This document shows positions 1-7,772 of a DNA stretch of 33,977 nt, piece after piece (position 1 is the stretch's first letter; each line of letters starts with the position of its first letter). The position numbers and the translations under genes are program-made. Under the pieces are notes generated by a model that saw only the letters and a program-made list of their open reading frames with translations, was not told where the DNA came from and did no database searches. Source of the stretch: JANPBY01 sp031430645 (GTDB lineage: Bacteria; Actinomycetota; Actinomycetes; DATJPE01); assembly GCA_031430645.1 (NCBI GenBank), contig JANPBY010000157.1, positions 1-33,977 on the forward strand, written 5' to 3'.

Positions 1-413
<413 letters not shown>

Positions 414-445
414 ACAAACCTAAATGCTTCGCGTCCACTGTGCAG

Positions 446-466
446 TTCCCGAGATACGGTCGGGAA
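446..466 (+). other. Spacer hairpin between 23S and 5S rRNA
   Basis: TTCCCGA (446-452) and TCGGGAA (460-466) form a perfect 7-bp stem with a 7-nt loop in the short 23S-5S spacer. It is probably part of the rRNA processing structure. That role is inferred from position. Confidence 0.55.
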
Positions 467-486
467 TCGGCTGATATCTCCATAGA

Positions 487-605
487 GTTTCGGCGGCCAT
501 GGCGAAGGGGAAACGCCCGGCTCCATTCCGAACCCGGAAGCTAAGCCCTTCTGCGCCGATGGTACTGCCCTGGAGACGGGGTGGGAGAGTAGGACGCCGC
601 CGGAC
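487..605 (+). rRNA. 5S ribosomal RNA
   Basis: The sequence carries the bacterial 5S hallmark CCATTCCGAACCCGGAAG (523-540) and a 3' segment GGTGGGAGAGTAGG (580-593). The two ends pair: TTTCGGCGGC near 488-497 with GCCGCCGGA at 596-604, giving the closing helix I. At about 119 nt it matches actinobacterial 5S. It lies about 75 bases after the 23S gene, so it is the last gene of an rrn operon. Confidence 0.96.
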
Positions 606-612
606 ATTCTTT

Positions 613-655
613 CGAAGAGGGTCACCCCTATGGGTGGCCCTCTTCGCTTGTTCTG
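613..655 (+). terminator. Rho-independent terminator of the rrn operon
   Basis: A 15-bp stem (613-627 with 632-646, one G-U pair) closes a 4-nt loop, followed by CTTGTTCT. It sits 8 bases after the 5S gene. This is the strongest intrinsic terminator in the window. Confidence 0.9.
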
Positions 656-696
656 GGCCAGGATCGGTTCACGCACGGCCTCAACAGCATCAGGGA

Positions 697-1872
697 ATGG
701 GCGAACAGATGGCGCAGAACGGCACCTCAGGCGGCGGCTCCCACGGCGGTTCGGGGGGGTCTGGCAGTACCAGAGGCCGCTCGTCCGGGGGCCAGCGCTC
801 TGGCGCTCCGAACACCCGCGGTGGTCGCGCCGGCTCGAAGCCTGACGCGACCGGTCGTACCGGGCCCGGCTGGCGCGCCGAGCGTCCAGACGATGGTCGT
901 CCGCGCCGGCAGATCCCGTTCGCGCCGGAGCCGGACACGGACGTGACCCCAGACCTGCTCGATCGCGAGGCCCGGGCCGAGCTCCGCAGTCTGCCGGCAA
1001 CCTTGGCCGATGACGTGGCCCGCCACCTGGTGATGGCTGGGCGGTTGATCGGTGAGGATCCCGAGGTGGCTTATCAGCACGCAGCCAAAGCCCAGGCTCT
1101 TGCCTCCAGGGTTGCCGTGGCCAGGGAGGCTTTGGGCCTAGCGGCCTATGCCACCGGCAAGTGGGCCCAGGCACTGGCTGAACTCAGGGCTGCTCGCCGC
1201 CTCAATGGGCTCGATGACCACCTTCCCGTCATGGCCGACTGCGAGCGCGGCCTCGGTAGGCCCGAACGAGCGCTCGCGCTGGCCGGGACCCCCGAGGCGG
1301 CCCGCCTCGATCCTGCCGGACGGATCGAGATGCGGATCGTCGCCTCGGGAGCGCGTCGCGACCTTGGTCAGCTCGATGCCGCAGTCGTGACTCTTCAGGT
1401 CCCGGAGTTGAAAACGGCGGCGATGCATCCGTGGACAGGACGGCTCCGCTACGCCTACGCGGACGCCTTGCTCGCTGCCGGTAGAGAGGATGAGGCCCGT
1501 GACTGGTTCTCTAGGGCCGTCGACGCCGACCCCGAGGGTCAGACCGACGCCTCGGAGCGGCTCGAGGAGCTCGACGGCACAGTCTTCGAGGACTTGCTCC
1601 CGGGCGAGGACGAAGACATCGAACCACCCAGCGATAGCCGGGGTCATCACCCTCGGTCAGCCGGCGAGCGGCTCGACTTGATCGAGCCAGCGCAAGATCC
1701 CCAGCAGGTTGGCTCGATCGGTGTTCAGGTGCTCATAGCGCGCGACCCGTTCGGGGTCGGCGCGGAAAGCGGCGTAGCGGTCGGCCGTTCGCTCTCGAAC
1801 TCGGACGAGCGCGTGATCGAGGTCGAGGCCGTCGAGTCGGGCGTCACGGACGAGCTCGACCCACAGCCTTAG
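697..1872 (+). CDS. Tetratricopeptide-repeat protein, function unknown
   Basis: Starting at ATG 697 (or ATG 709; AGGG at 692-695 suits 709 better), the protein has a Gly/Ser/Arg-rich, probably disordered first ~75 residues. An alpha-helical region follows with TPR-like helix pairs, such as ALGLAAYATGKWAQALAELR and the DALLAAGREDEARDWFSRAV segment. Residues after about 310 are acidic (LLPGEDEDIEPP). The reading frame stays open to 1872, so its last ~72 codons lie antisense to the end of the convergent metallo-hydrolase gene. A rrn-adjacent TPR protein of this kind is common in actinobacteria, but its role is unknown. The read-through tail has no repeat character and may be a recent extension. 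TPR domains usually bind other proteins. Confidence 0.75.
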   Translation: MGEQMAQNGTSGGGSHGGSGGSGSTRGRSSGGQRSGAPNTRGGRAGSKPDATGRTGPGWRAERPDDGRPRRQIPFAPEPDTDVTPDLLDREARAELRSLPATLADDVARHLVMAGRLIGEDPEVAYQHAAKAQALASRVAVAREALGLAAYATGKWAQALAELRAARRLNGLDDHLPVMADCERGLGRPERALALAGTPEAARLDPAGRIEMRIVASGARRDLGQLDAAVVTLQVPELKTAAMHPWTGRLRYAYADALLAAGREDEARDWFSRAVDADPEGQTDASERLEELDGTVFEDLLPGEDEDIEPPSDSRGHHPRSAGERLDLIEPAQDPQQVGSIGVQVLIARDPFGVGAESGVAVGRSLSNSDERVIEVEAVESGVTDELDPQP

Positions 1873-2631
1873 CTCTTCCTCGGACCGGTCCAGGGTCGCC
1901 GAGACCTCCGCAACTGGGCCGAAGTGGCTGAAGAGCAGTCGGGTCGGCTGAGCCACGCGGAAGCGCTCGATCGACGCGCACGCCAACTCCAGGTCGAAGT
2001 CCGGTGGCGGGGTCGACGGTCGTACGTCAGCGGTCTCGGGGACATAGATTCCCGCAGCGTCACCGACGTAGAGATCACCGGTCGCACTGTCCACGAGCCC
2101 CAGGTGGTGCGACGCGTGCCCAGGCGCATGAAAGGCGTCCAGGCGCCGGCCCCCACCCAAATCGATGACCCCTGTGGCTCCGAGTGAGCGGATCCGATGG
2201 GGCTCGGTCGGAGCGAGCAGGCCGAAGACCTCGTCCAACACGGCGCCGAAGACTCGCCTGGCGCTGGTCAGCAACCGCTCGGGATCGGCGAGGTGTGGAG
2301 CTCCCGCTTCGTGAACGACGACCTCGGCGTGGGGGAACATTCGGGCCAGGTCGCCCACCCCGCCAGCATGGTCGAGGTGGATGTGCGTCACCACGATGGT
2401 GGCGAGGTCGCGGGCGCCGATTCCGAGGCCGTCGAGGGCCAGCCGGACTGTCTCCGCTGAGGTCGCGGTGCCGGTCTCGACCAGACATGGGTGCTCGGTG
2501 AGCAGGGCGTAGGCGCTGGTGATCCCGTCGTAGCCCGACATGCGGGTGTCGATGGCATAGACGTCCCCGCCGAGATCGACCGGTTGATCGATCCTCGTCG
2601 TGCCGCGGGGCGACTGCTCGTCGTCGTCCAC
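1657..2631 (-). CDS. MBL-fold metallo-hydrolase
   Basis: The zinc-binding signature HIHLDH sits near residues 83-88. GHASHH (about 171-176) and GDAAG (about 190-194) supply further metal ligands. This is the metallo-beta-lactamase fold, whose members hydrolyse thioesters, lactones, phosphodiesters and similar bonds; the substrate here cannot be read. I place the start at GTG 2631 because AAGGAGG lies 4 bases upstream. An in-frame GTG at 2649 is possible but has no such site. The C-terminal ~100 residues form a helical domain typical of larger MBL hydrolases. The gene is divergent from the SSB-like gene and its 3' end overlaps the TPR gene by 216 bases. Confidence 0.88.
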   Translation of the reverse strand: MDDDEQSPRGTTRIDQPVDLGGDVYAIDTRMSGYDGITSAYALLTEHPCLVETGTATSAETVRLALDGLGIGARDLATIVVTHIHLDHAGGVGDLARMFPHAEVVVHEAGAPHLADPERLLTSARRVFGAVLDEVFGLLAPTEPHRIRSLGATGVIDLGGGRRLDAFHAPGHASHHLGLVDSATGDLYVGDAAGIYVPETADVRPSTPPPDFDLELACASIERFRVAQPTRLLFSHFGPVAEVSATLDRSEEELRLWVELVRDARLDGLDLDHALVRVRERTADRYAAFRADPERVARYEHLNTDRANLLGILRWLDQVEPLAG

Positions 2632-2729
2632 AGGGCCTCCTTCGTCCACACGTCGAGGATTCAGTCTGTCGCGTGGCCGGACCGGATGCCACGGTCAGAC
2701 CCGGTCCCGTCCCAGATCCGGAGGTCGCC

Positions 2730-3143
2730 ATGGCTGCACGTTCTTCATCCCACGACATCGAAGTGCTTGACCCGCGCAACGAGGTTCGGCTGCGCGGACG
2801 AGTGTCGGGCACACCAGATGCTCGAGTGCTTCCCAGTGGCGACACCGTGGTGCTGCTCAGACTGGTTGTCCCCAGGACGGAGCGGTCCAAGCCGAAGAAC
2901 CCCACGAGGCATTTGGACTCAGGCGGTGCGGATGGGCGCAGCGCCAAGCCCGGGGTCGACACCCTCGAGTGTGCTATCTGGCGGGGTGACCTCCGACGGC
3001 GAGTGTCGACCTGGACCGACGGCGATCAGGTCGAGATCGAAGGTGCACTGCATCGAAGGTTCTGGCGCGCCGGGGCTGGGGTGGCCAGCCGCTATGAGGT
3101 CGAGGCGAGTGCCGTACGCCGGCTCGCACGAGCCGGGAGATGA
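2730..3143 (+). CDS. Single-stranded DNA-binding (OB-fold) protein
   Basis: The 137-residue protein has the OB-fold pattern of SSB: NEVRLRGRVSG, then a strand TVVLLRLVV, then DTLECAIW and GDQVEIEGALHRRFW. Start ATG 2730 is fixed by GGAGG at 2720-2724. An upstream in-frame start at 2673 has no such site. It lacks the acidic DDIPF-type tail of the replicative SSB, so it is likely a second SSB paralogue of actinobacteria rather than the essential one. Its partner is expected to be single-stranded DNA; the precise role is unknown. It is followed by a perfect dyad at 3151-3168. Confidence 0.82.
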   Translation: MAARSSSHDIEVLDPRNEVRLRGRVSGTPDARVLPSGDTVVLLRLVVPRTERSKPKNPTRHLDSGGADGRSAKPGVDTLECAIWRGDLRRRVSTWTDGDQVEIEGALHRRFWRAGAGVASRYEVEASAVRRLARAGR

Positions 3144-3150
3144 GGTGAAT

Positions 3151-3168
3151 CCGTGCACCTGTGCACGG
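3151..3168. promoter_or_regulatory. Perfect 8-bp dyad upstream of second MBL hydrolase
   Basis: CCGTGCAC and GTGCACGG are exact inverted repeats separated by two bases. The dyad lies 8 bases after the SSB-like gene and 54 bases before the next start. It could be an operator, or a transcript hairpin (CCGTGC, 6-nt loop, GCACGG). There is no T-run, so an intrinsic terminator is unlikely. Confidence 0.5.
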
Positions 3169-3222
3169 CAATCGTCATGATGGCATCGTCCCGAAACCCC
3201 ACACGCCTGAGAGCAGTCCTCG

Positions 3223-3993
3223 ATGACGACCCACCTGGTCCAGGTAGCTCCTGATGTTTGGGTGGCAACATCGCGCCGATATGAGACGACGTCGACGGTG
3301 CTTTTGGACGGTCGCGGTGGCGCCCTCGTCATCGATCCAGCCTGGGATGCTGACGAACTTGCGGCCATCCCCGAGGACCTGAAGTCCCTCGGAGTTCGCT
3401 GTGTCGCGGGTCTCGCAACCCACTATCACTATGACCACATCTTGTGGCACGCCGAGCTCGGGGAAGTTCCTCGCTGGACCTCGCCGTGGACTGCGCAGTC
3501 AGTCGCGAGCAACCGCGAGCAGGTGCTGGCCCCGCTCGTTGGTGATCTGTCTGAAGAGCTGCTCGACCTCGCCGGTCGCCTCACTCCTCTTCCGGGGGAC
3601 ACGGTCCCCTGGGACGGCCCGGTGATCCGCTGCTGGACGCACGATGCGCATGCGCCCGCCCACCTGGCACTGGAAGTCGAGGCGTCGGGGGTGGTGGTCG
3701 CTGGCGACATGCTCAGCGACGTCGAATTGCCGATGCCTGACGAGGGCGTCCCAGATCTGGTGAGCTATCTAGCAGGGCTCGACGTGCTCGCTGACGTGGT
3801 GCGCCGTGCTCGCCTGCTCGTGCCCGGCCACGGGACCCCGACCAACCGGCCCCTTGAGCGGTTGGATGCTGACCGGTTCTATCTCGATGCCGTGCTCGCT
3901 GGGCGTCCGGTCGAGGATGCCCGGCTCGGCAATGAAGGGATGGCCGAACTGCACGCAGCCAACCTTGCACTAGCGCTCAACACTCCGAGCTGA
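3223..3993 (+). CDS. MBL-fold metallo-hydrolase
   Basis: The 256-residue protein carries THYHYDH (H67, H69, D71, H72), HAPAH near 143-147, GDMLSDVE near 161-168 and PGHGT near 201-205. Together these give a complete dinuclear zinc site of the metallo-beta-lactamase fold. It resembles the glyoxalase II-like and SoxH-like group, but the substrate cannot be deduced. It is shorter than, and not closely similar to, the MBL hydrolase at 1657-2631, so the two are not a recent duplication. It converges on the broken DUF1015 gene. No clear ribosome site is visible ahead of ATG 3223. Confidence 0.88.
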   Translation: MTTHLVQVAPDVWVATSRRYETTSTVLLDGRGGALVIDPAWDADELAAIPEDLKSLGVRCVAGLATHYHYDHILWHAELGEVPRWTSPWTAQSVASNREQVLAPLVGDLSEELLDLAGRLTPLPGDTVPWDGPVIRCWTHDAHAPAHLALEVEASGVVVAGDMLSDVELPMPDEGVPDLVSYLAGLDVLADVVRRARLLVPGHGTPTNRPLERLDADRFYLDAVLAGRPVEDARLGNEGMAELHAANLALALNTPS

Positions 3994-4030
3994 GTCTCCG
4001 ACAGCCGTACGGTCTAGGCGATTCTCGCGG

Positions 4031-5305
4031 TTACCCGGCCGCGAAGGTCCGCAGCACGAAGCCGCTTCTCGGTTTCGGACCGAAGGACGTGGATTTTCGG
4101 GGCATCCGTACTCCCGCGCCGGCCAGCGCCAAGACATCAGCCGGGTCCACTGGCGCCAGCAGGAACGCGATGCCGCCTTCTCTGGCTGCGGCCGCGACCG
4201 CGCTAGAAGCATCGTGGTGATAGCTGACGTTGGATTCGTCCACTCCCTAGGAGGGGAGGAGGACCTCGTGGAGAAAGGCCGTGTCGAGTGCCTGCCAGCG
4301 CGCGGGGAGGCCTGCTCCGATGGTCCCGGTGAACAGGGCTTGACGCTCGGCCGCGGAAGGTAGCGGGAGGAGCTTGGCCTCGCCGACGTCATCGACCACG
4401 ACCATCGACCCGGGTCGTAGCTCGGGAAGGGCAGCAGTCCAACTGGTGACAGACCCTGCGGCCGCGCCCACCAGGTGGGTGGCGGTGTCGAGGGCAAGGC
4501 CACGCACGACCCGGTGGATAGCACCGACCTCGGGTGCGTGGGTCCGCAGGTCGACCAGGAGGGCGAGCCCGAAATCCCACGGGCCGACACCGTCGCCAGC
4601 TTCTCGCCGGGCGGCCTGCACTCGGCGATAGGCCGCGTAGCGGTGGTGTCCATCGGCGATCATGGCTTCCCGTCCAGCCAAGTCTCCGCGGACCGCAGCG
4701 AGTGCGGCTGGGTCTGTGACCGACCACAGCCGATGCAGCACGCCGTCCGGAGTTCGGGCCTCCATGAGGGTGGGGCCAACCACGGTGGCGTCGACCACTG
4801 TTGATGCCGCGCCACCACCGTCGTAGACGAGCCAGATCGGTTCGACATGCGCCTCGAGGGCGGTCTGCAAGGAGGCGCGATCCGCGACCGGCCACTCCAT
4901 GACGTCCTCGTGGGGAAGCACGACCCGGTCCTCCGGGCCGACCAGTTCGACAGCGCCGATGATGCCACGTAGTCGTACTGCGGCTGCCGCGGACTGCTCG
5001 TAGACATACAGCCCGGGGGACTCATCGACGAGCAGGGTTCCGTCGGCCAGCCAGGCTGCCAGAGTTGCGCGCGCCGCAGCGTCGCGGGTGGAGCGGTCCC
5101 GGGCGTTCGGAAGCACCAACCGGACGATGTTGTGCGAGTCGGAGGATGTCAGGGTCGCCACTTCGCCATCGTCGAGCACGTCGTACGGCGGAGCGGTGAC
5201 GGCGGCCAGGTCGATGCCGGGGTTGAAGCGCACCCCGTGGAAGGGCGTCAGCCGCAGCGCGGCGTCGCGGGGCTGTGGCACCTGCCCATCGTACGGTGGG
5301 GCCAT
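4031..5305 (-). pseudogene. DUF1015-family protein interrupted by an in-frame TAG
   Basis: Reading from ATG 5305, 352 codons encode a DUF1015 protein: LTPFHGVRFNPG, TAPPYDVL, then the conserved ADGHHRYAAY. A TAG then falls at 4249-4247. The same frame continues without a shift for 71 codons to TAA 4031. That downstream part holds the family C-terminus, including VSYHHDA and MPRKSTSFGPKPRSG. Joined, the product would be about 424 residues, close to full family length. The stop follows LLPS and precedes GVDES, where a Trp codon (TGG) changed by one base would give TAG. Alternatives are a sequencing error, amber read-through, or reinitiation at GTG 4243. The function of DUF1015 is not established. 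Its ATG overlaps the divergent HAD start by two bases. Confidence 0.8.
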
Positions 5306-6353
5306 GGCAGGGGACCGTGTCGTGGCGCCGGTAAACGGATTGCCGCGGGCGAGTGCAGGGCCACTTCTCGACGCCTACTCAGCCTTCCTGCTCGACCTCG
5401 ACGGCACCCTGCATCGAGGGGCTGAAGCCGTGCCTGGTGCGGCCCAGGCCCTTGAGTCCGCCCGCGCCGCAGACCGGCGACTGGCGTTCGTGACCAACAA
5501 CGCGAGCCGCACCCCAGCCCAGGTCGTGGCGCATCTCGTCGGCCTCGGGTTCGAGGCGTCGGAGTCCGAGGTGTTGACGTCGGCCCAGGCCGGTGCGCGC
5601 GCAACCGCCATCCTGGTGCCGACAGGATCGGCGGTGCTGGTGGTCGGCGGCGACGGGTTGACCGAGGCTGTTCTGGCGGAAGGGCTTGTTCCGGTTCAGA
5701 CTGCGAAAGAGGCACCCAGAGCCGTCCTTCAGGGCTGGTTCCCCGGACTGGACTGGCCGTTGCTCGCCGAGGGCGCCTACGCATTGGCACGTGGAGTCCC
5801 CTGGGTCGCGACCAATGCTGATCTGACCTTGCCGACGCCCGCCGGAGTGGCTCCGGGCAACGGGTCGTTCGTCCACATGCTCGCTTCAGTCAGTGGGCGC
5901 GAGCCAGACGTCATCGCAGGCAAGCCCGGACCGCTCATGCTGCTGGACGCTGCGGGGGGAGACCGTCAACGGGCGTTGGTGGTGGGGGACAGGCTAGACA
6001 CCGATATCGCCGGTGCAGTCGCGGCCGGCTTGGACAGTCTCCTCGTCCTCACGGGGGTGACAGGAGTCGACGAACTGCTGGACGCAACAGTTCATGAGCG
6101 GCCGACGTATGTCTCCTGGGATCTTGATGGCCTAGGCGAGACCCATCCGGCAGCCTTGGCCGACGGTGAGGATGCGTGGGTCTGCCGAGGGGCGCGGGTG
6201 TCGCTCGTGAACGATCACCTGGTTGTGGACGTGGCGGGGACGTCCGGGGACCTGATCCGAGCAGTGAGTCTCGCTTCGTGGACCTGCGCTGACGAGGGTC
6301 GGTCGCTCGTCGTCGACAGAGCGACGCGGCTTGCTCTGCACCGGCGCGACTGA
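5304..6353 (+). CDS. HAD-superfamily hydrolase, NagD-like (class IIA)
   Basis: The protein has the HAD motifs in order: DLDGT (D31, D33) with the nucleophile aspartate, VTNNASR as motif II, KPGP with the motif III lysine, and GDRLDTDIAGA as motif IV. TNNASR is typical of the NagD/PNPase class IIA phosphatases that dephosphorylate sugar phosphates, nucleotides or phosphoglycolate. The last ~80 residues form a small extra domain. I start at ATG 5304 after GGTGGGG. A longer open frame from 5088 runs antisense through the DUF1015 gene and is rejected. The genuine substrate is unknown. Confidence 0.9.
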   Translation: MAGDRVVAPVNGLPRASAGPLLDAYSAFLLDLDGTLHRGAEAVPGAAQALESARAADRRLAFVTNNASRTPAQVVAHLVGLGFEASESEVLTSAQAGARATAILVPTGSAVLVVGGDGLTEAVLAEGLVPVQTAKEAPRAVLQGWFPGLDWPLLAEGAYALARGVPWVATNADLTLPTPAGVAPGNGSFVHMLASVSGREPDVIAGKPGPLMLLDAAGGDRQRALVVGDRLDTDIAGAVAAGLDSLLVLTGVTGVDELLDATVHERPTYVSWDLDGLGETHPAALADGEDAWVCRGARVSLVNDHLVVDVAGTSGDLIRAVSLASWTCADEGRSLVVDRATRLALHRRD

Positions 6354-6371
6354 GCGGCGCCCCAGCGCTGG

Positions 6372-6402
6372 CGTCCCAACCATGCCGACGTCCCAACCAT
6401 GC
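6372..6402. repeat. Two 14-bp direct repeats, period 17
   Basis: CGTCCCAACCATGC occurs at 6372-6385 and again at 6389-6402, in the 56-base gap between convergent genes. It follows a 10-bp palindrome CCAGCGCTGG (6362-6371). It looks like a local tandem duplication. Confidence 0.7.
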
Positions 6403-6409
6403 GGCAGGG

Positions 6410-6745
6410 TCAGAACAACGTGCGTAACCGGAGCAGGTCGCGGATTCCCGCGTCAATGCGCACCCGCCCGTGCGCGAAGGCTTGGGGGAACCCAAGATCG
6501 CCGTTGACCAGGGCCACCAGGTCATCAGAAGAGACCGTCAGCCGGATCTGCGCCTTCTCCCGTTCCAGCGTGGTGATGTCGATCAGACTGCCTTCGTGCA
6601 GGCGGGCGGCAAAGACCACATCAAGGTCGGGGATGAACAAGCTCACCGATCGATCGTCAGCCTGCTGGCGCACACCGTCGTCGGCCCCATGCAGCAGTCC
6701 AGCGACGTGTCCGATGGCTGCCTCGCACTCTTCAACACTGGCCAT
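6410..6745 (-). CDS. Small SCP2 sterol-carrier-like domain protein
   Basis: The 111-residue protein has the layout of SCP2-fold proteins: a long helix (CEAAIGHVAGLLHG), a central sheet with SVSLFIPDLDVVFAARL, and a C-terminal ligand-cavity helix region (VNGDLGFPQAFAHGRVRIDA). SCP2 folds hold lipids or coenzyme A-linked ligands; no ligand can be named here. It has no signal peptide. A TAGCGT box on the minus strand (6754-6759) lies 8 bases before ATG, which suggests a leaderless transcript. It is divergent from the phasin-like gene. The assignment is by pattern recognition, so it is moderately certain. Confidence 0.72.
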   Translation of the reverse strand: MASVEECEAAIGHVAGLLHGADDGVRQQADDRSVSLFIPDLDVVFAARLHEGSLIDITTLEREKAQIRLTVSSDDLVALVNGDLGFPQAFAHGRVRIDAGIRDLLRLRTLF

Positions 6746-6753
6746 GGATCGCG

Positions 6754-6759
6754 ACGCTA
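6754..6759 (-). promoter_or_regulatory. Candidate -10 box for a leaderless SCP2-like transcript
   Basis: The minus strand reads TAGCGT (actinobacterial TANNNT) 8 bases before the ATG at 6745. No good -35 box is visible. It implies transcription starting at or next to the start codon. Confidence 0.4.
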
Positions 6760-6778
6760 GCGCAAGGCAAGGACGAGG

Positions 6779-6807
6779 TTGGTGGCCGCGTGCGGACGGA
6801 GTAGTTT
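6779..6807 (+). promoter_or_regulatory. Candidate promoter of the phasin-like gene
   Basis: TTGGTG (6779-6784), a 17-base spacer and TAGTTT (6802-6807) make a sigma-A-type promoter. Only 6 bases separate the -10 box from ATG 6814, so the transcript is probably leaderless or has a very short leader (GGGGGC). Confidence 0.55.
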
Positions 6808-6813
6808 GGGGGC

Positions 6814-7500
6814 ATGGTCACCGACGCCCTCAAGGGCTACATCCAGCTCGCTAACGGACTCACCGACGTCACACGAGACCGCGCGTCCGCTGCGGCCAAG
6901 TCGTTGGCGGCACAGAGCCCCGACATGTTGGGCTCAGCCGCATCCACGGCAGCTTCGACTGCAGTGTCCGCCGCGGCGCAGGCTCAGTCGTTTGCCGAGG
7001 AGCTACTGGTCACCTCTCGAGACAACCGGGCGCTGCTCATCGGGATCATCCGAACCGAAGTCGAGAGGGCAGTTGCAGCGCTCGGATTCGCCAAGGAGTC
7101 CGAAGTCGACGCCGTACGCCACAAGGTGGACAGGCTCGAGGAAACTATCGATGGACTTGGCGAGGAAACACCCTTCGCCACACCCACCTTGCGTGCGGCA
7201 CTGACCCCGGTCAAGAAGGTTGCGCCGACGAAGCCCGCGGCGAAGAAGCCGGCCGTCAAGAAGGCGCCCGCCAAGAAGGTTGTCTCCAAGAAGCCGGCCG
7301 TCAAGAAGGCGCCCGCCAAGAAGGTTGTCTCCAAGAAGGCCGTGCCCGCAACGGTTGTCGACCAGGAAGAGCCGGATGCGATCACTCCCGACGCATTGGC
7401 CACTACCTCCGTGGACATGACCTCCGTGGGTGCTCCCGACGTGGTTGATCTGACGCGTACGCAGGCCGCCTCACCGGTGGGTGACGGGACTCAGGCGTGA
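6814..7500 (+). CDS. Phasin-like protein with Lys/Ala-rich C-terminal tail
   Basis: The first ~110 residues are strongly helical and amphipathic, ending with FAKESEVDAVRHKVDRLEET, the coiled-coil signature seen at the end of phasin (PhaF/PhaI-like) domains. Residues 132-180 are a basic, histone H1-like tail with two copies of KKPAVKKAPAKKVVS, encoded by an exact 45-bp tandem repeat. PhaF proteins with such tails bind both polyhydroxyalkanoate granules and DNA. Here that role is inference, since no PHA synthase gene lies in the window. The tail then turns acidic and ends TRTQAASPVGDGTQA. The next gene starts in a GTGA overlap. Confidence 0.7.
   Translation: MVTDALKGYIQLANGLTDVTRDRASAAAKSLAAQSPDMLGSAASTAASTAVSAAAQAQSFAEELLVTSRDNRALLIGIIRTEVERAVAALGFAKESEVDAVRHKVDRLEETIDGLGEETPFATPTLRAALTPVKKVAPTKPAAKKPAVKKAPAKKVVSKKPAVKKAPAKKVVSKKAVPATVVDQEEPDAITPDALATTSVDMTSVGAPDVVDLTRTQAASPVGDGTQA
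7243..7332 (+). repeat. Exact 45-bp tandem repeat, two copies
   Basis: Bases 7243-7287 and 7288-7332 are identical. They encode residues 144-158 and 159-173 of the phasin-like protein. Identity at synonymous sites points to a recent in-frame duplication, so copy number may vary between strains. Confidence 0.9.
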
Positions 7501-7772
7501 GCGAGGAGCTCCCATCCGATCCCGAGGCTGAGGTGATCGACGCGTTGGCCCCCGAGCCAATCGATGCGCCCGGGCGCCCCGCAACCCAGCTCAGTGTGCT
7601 GCCGACCCCAGTCCCGGCTGAGACGGGCGTGCCCGTTGTGGATGACGCCTTGGCGCGTTTGGCCGACCTGGCTGACCTCGACAGCGATCCGGAGCAGCAC
7701 GTGGCCGTGCTCGAGGATGTCCACGACCGGCTGCAGTCAGCGTTGACCGGTCCGGACTCGAACGCTCTCTAG
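7497..7772 (+). CDS. Small acidic protein, function unknown
   Basis: This 91-residue protein starts at GTG 7497, overlapping the previous stop in GTGA, and ends in TAGTG shared with the tlyA start. It is rich in Pro, Asp and Glu. A C-terminal helix reads DPEQHVAVLEDVHDRLQSAL, while the N-terminal 60 residues look disordered. The overlap with genes on both sides makes co-translation likely. A short protein of this kind often precedes tlyA in actinobacteria, which supports it being real. No function can be assigned. Confidence 0.68.
   Translation: MSEELPSDPEAEVIDALAPEPIDAPGRPATQLSVLPTPVPAETGVPVVDDALARLADLADLDSDPEQHVAVLEDVHDRLQSALTGPDSNAL

Noticed and set aside
499..696. Upstream extension of the TPR frame into the 5S gene
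   Set aside because: It lies within the 5S gene and terminator, so translation from there is implausible.
5088..5303. Upstream extension of the HAD hydrolase frame
   Set aside because: It runs antisense through the DUF1015 gene, and the family N-terminus begins after ATG 5304.
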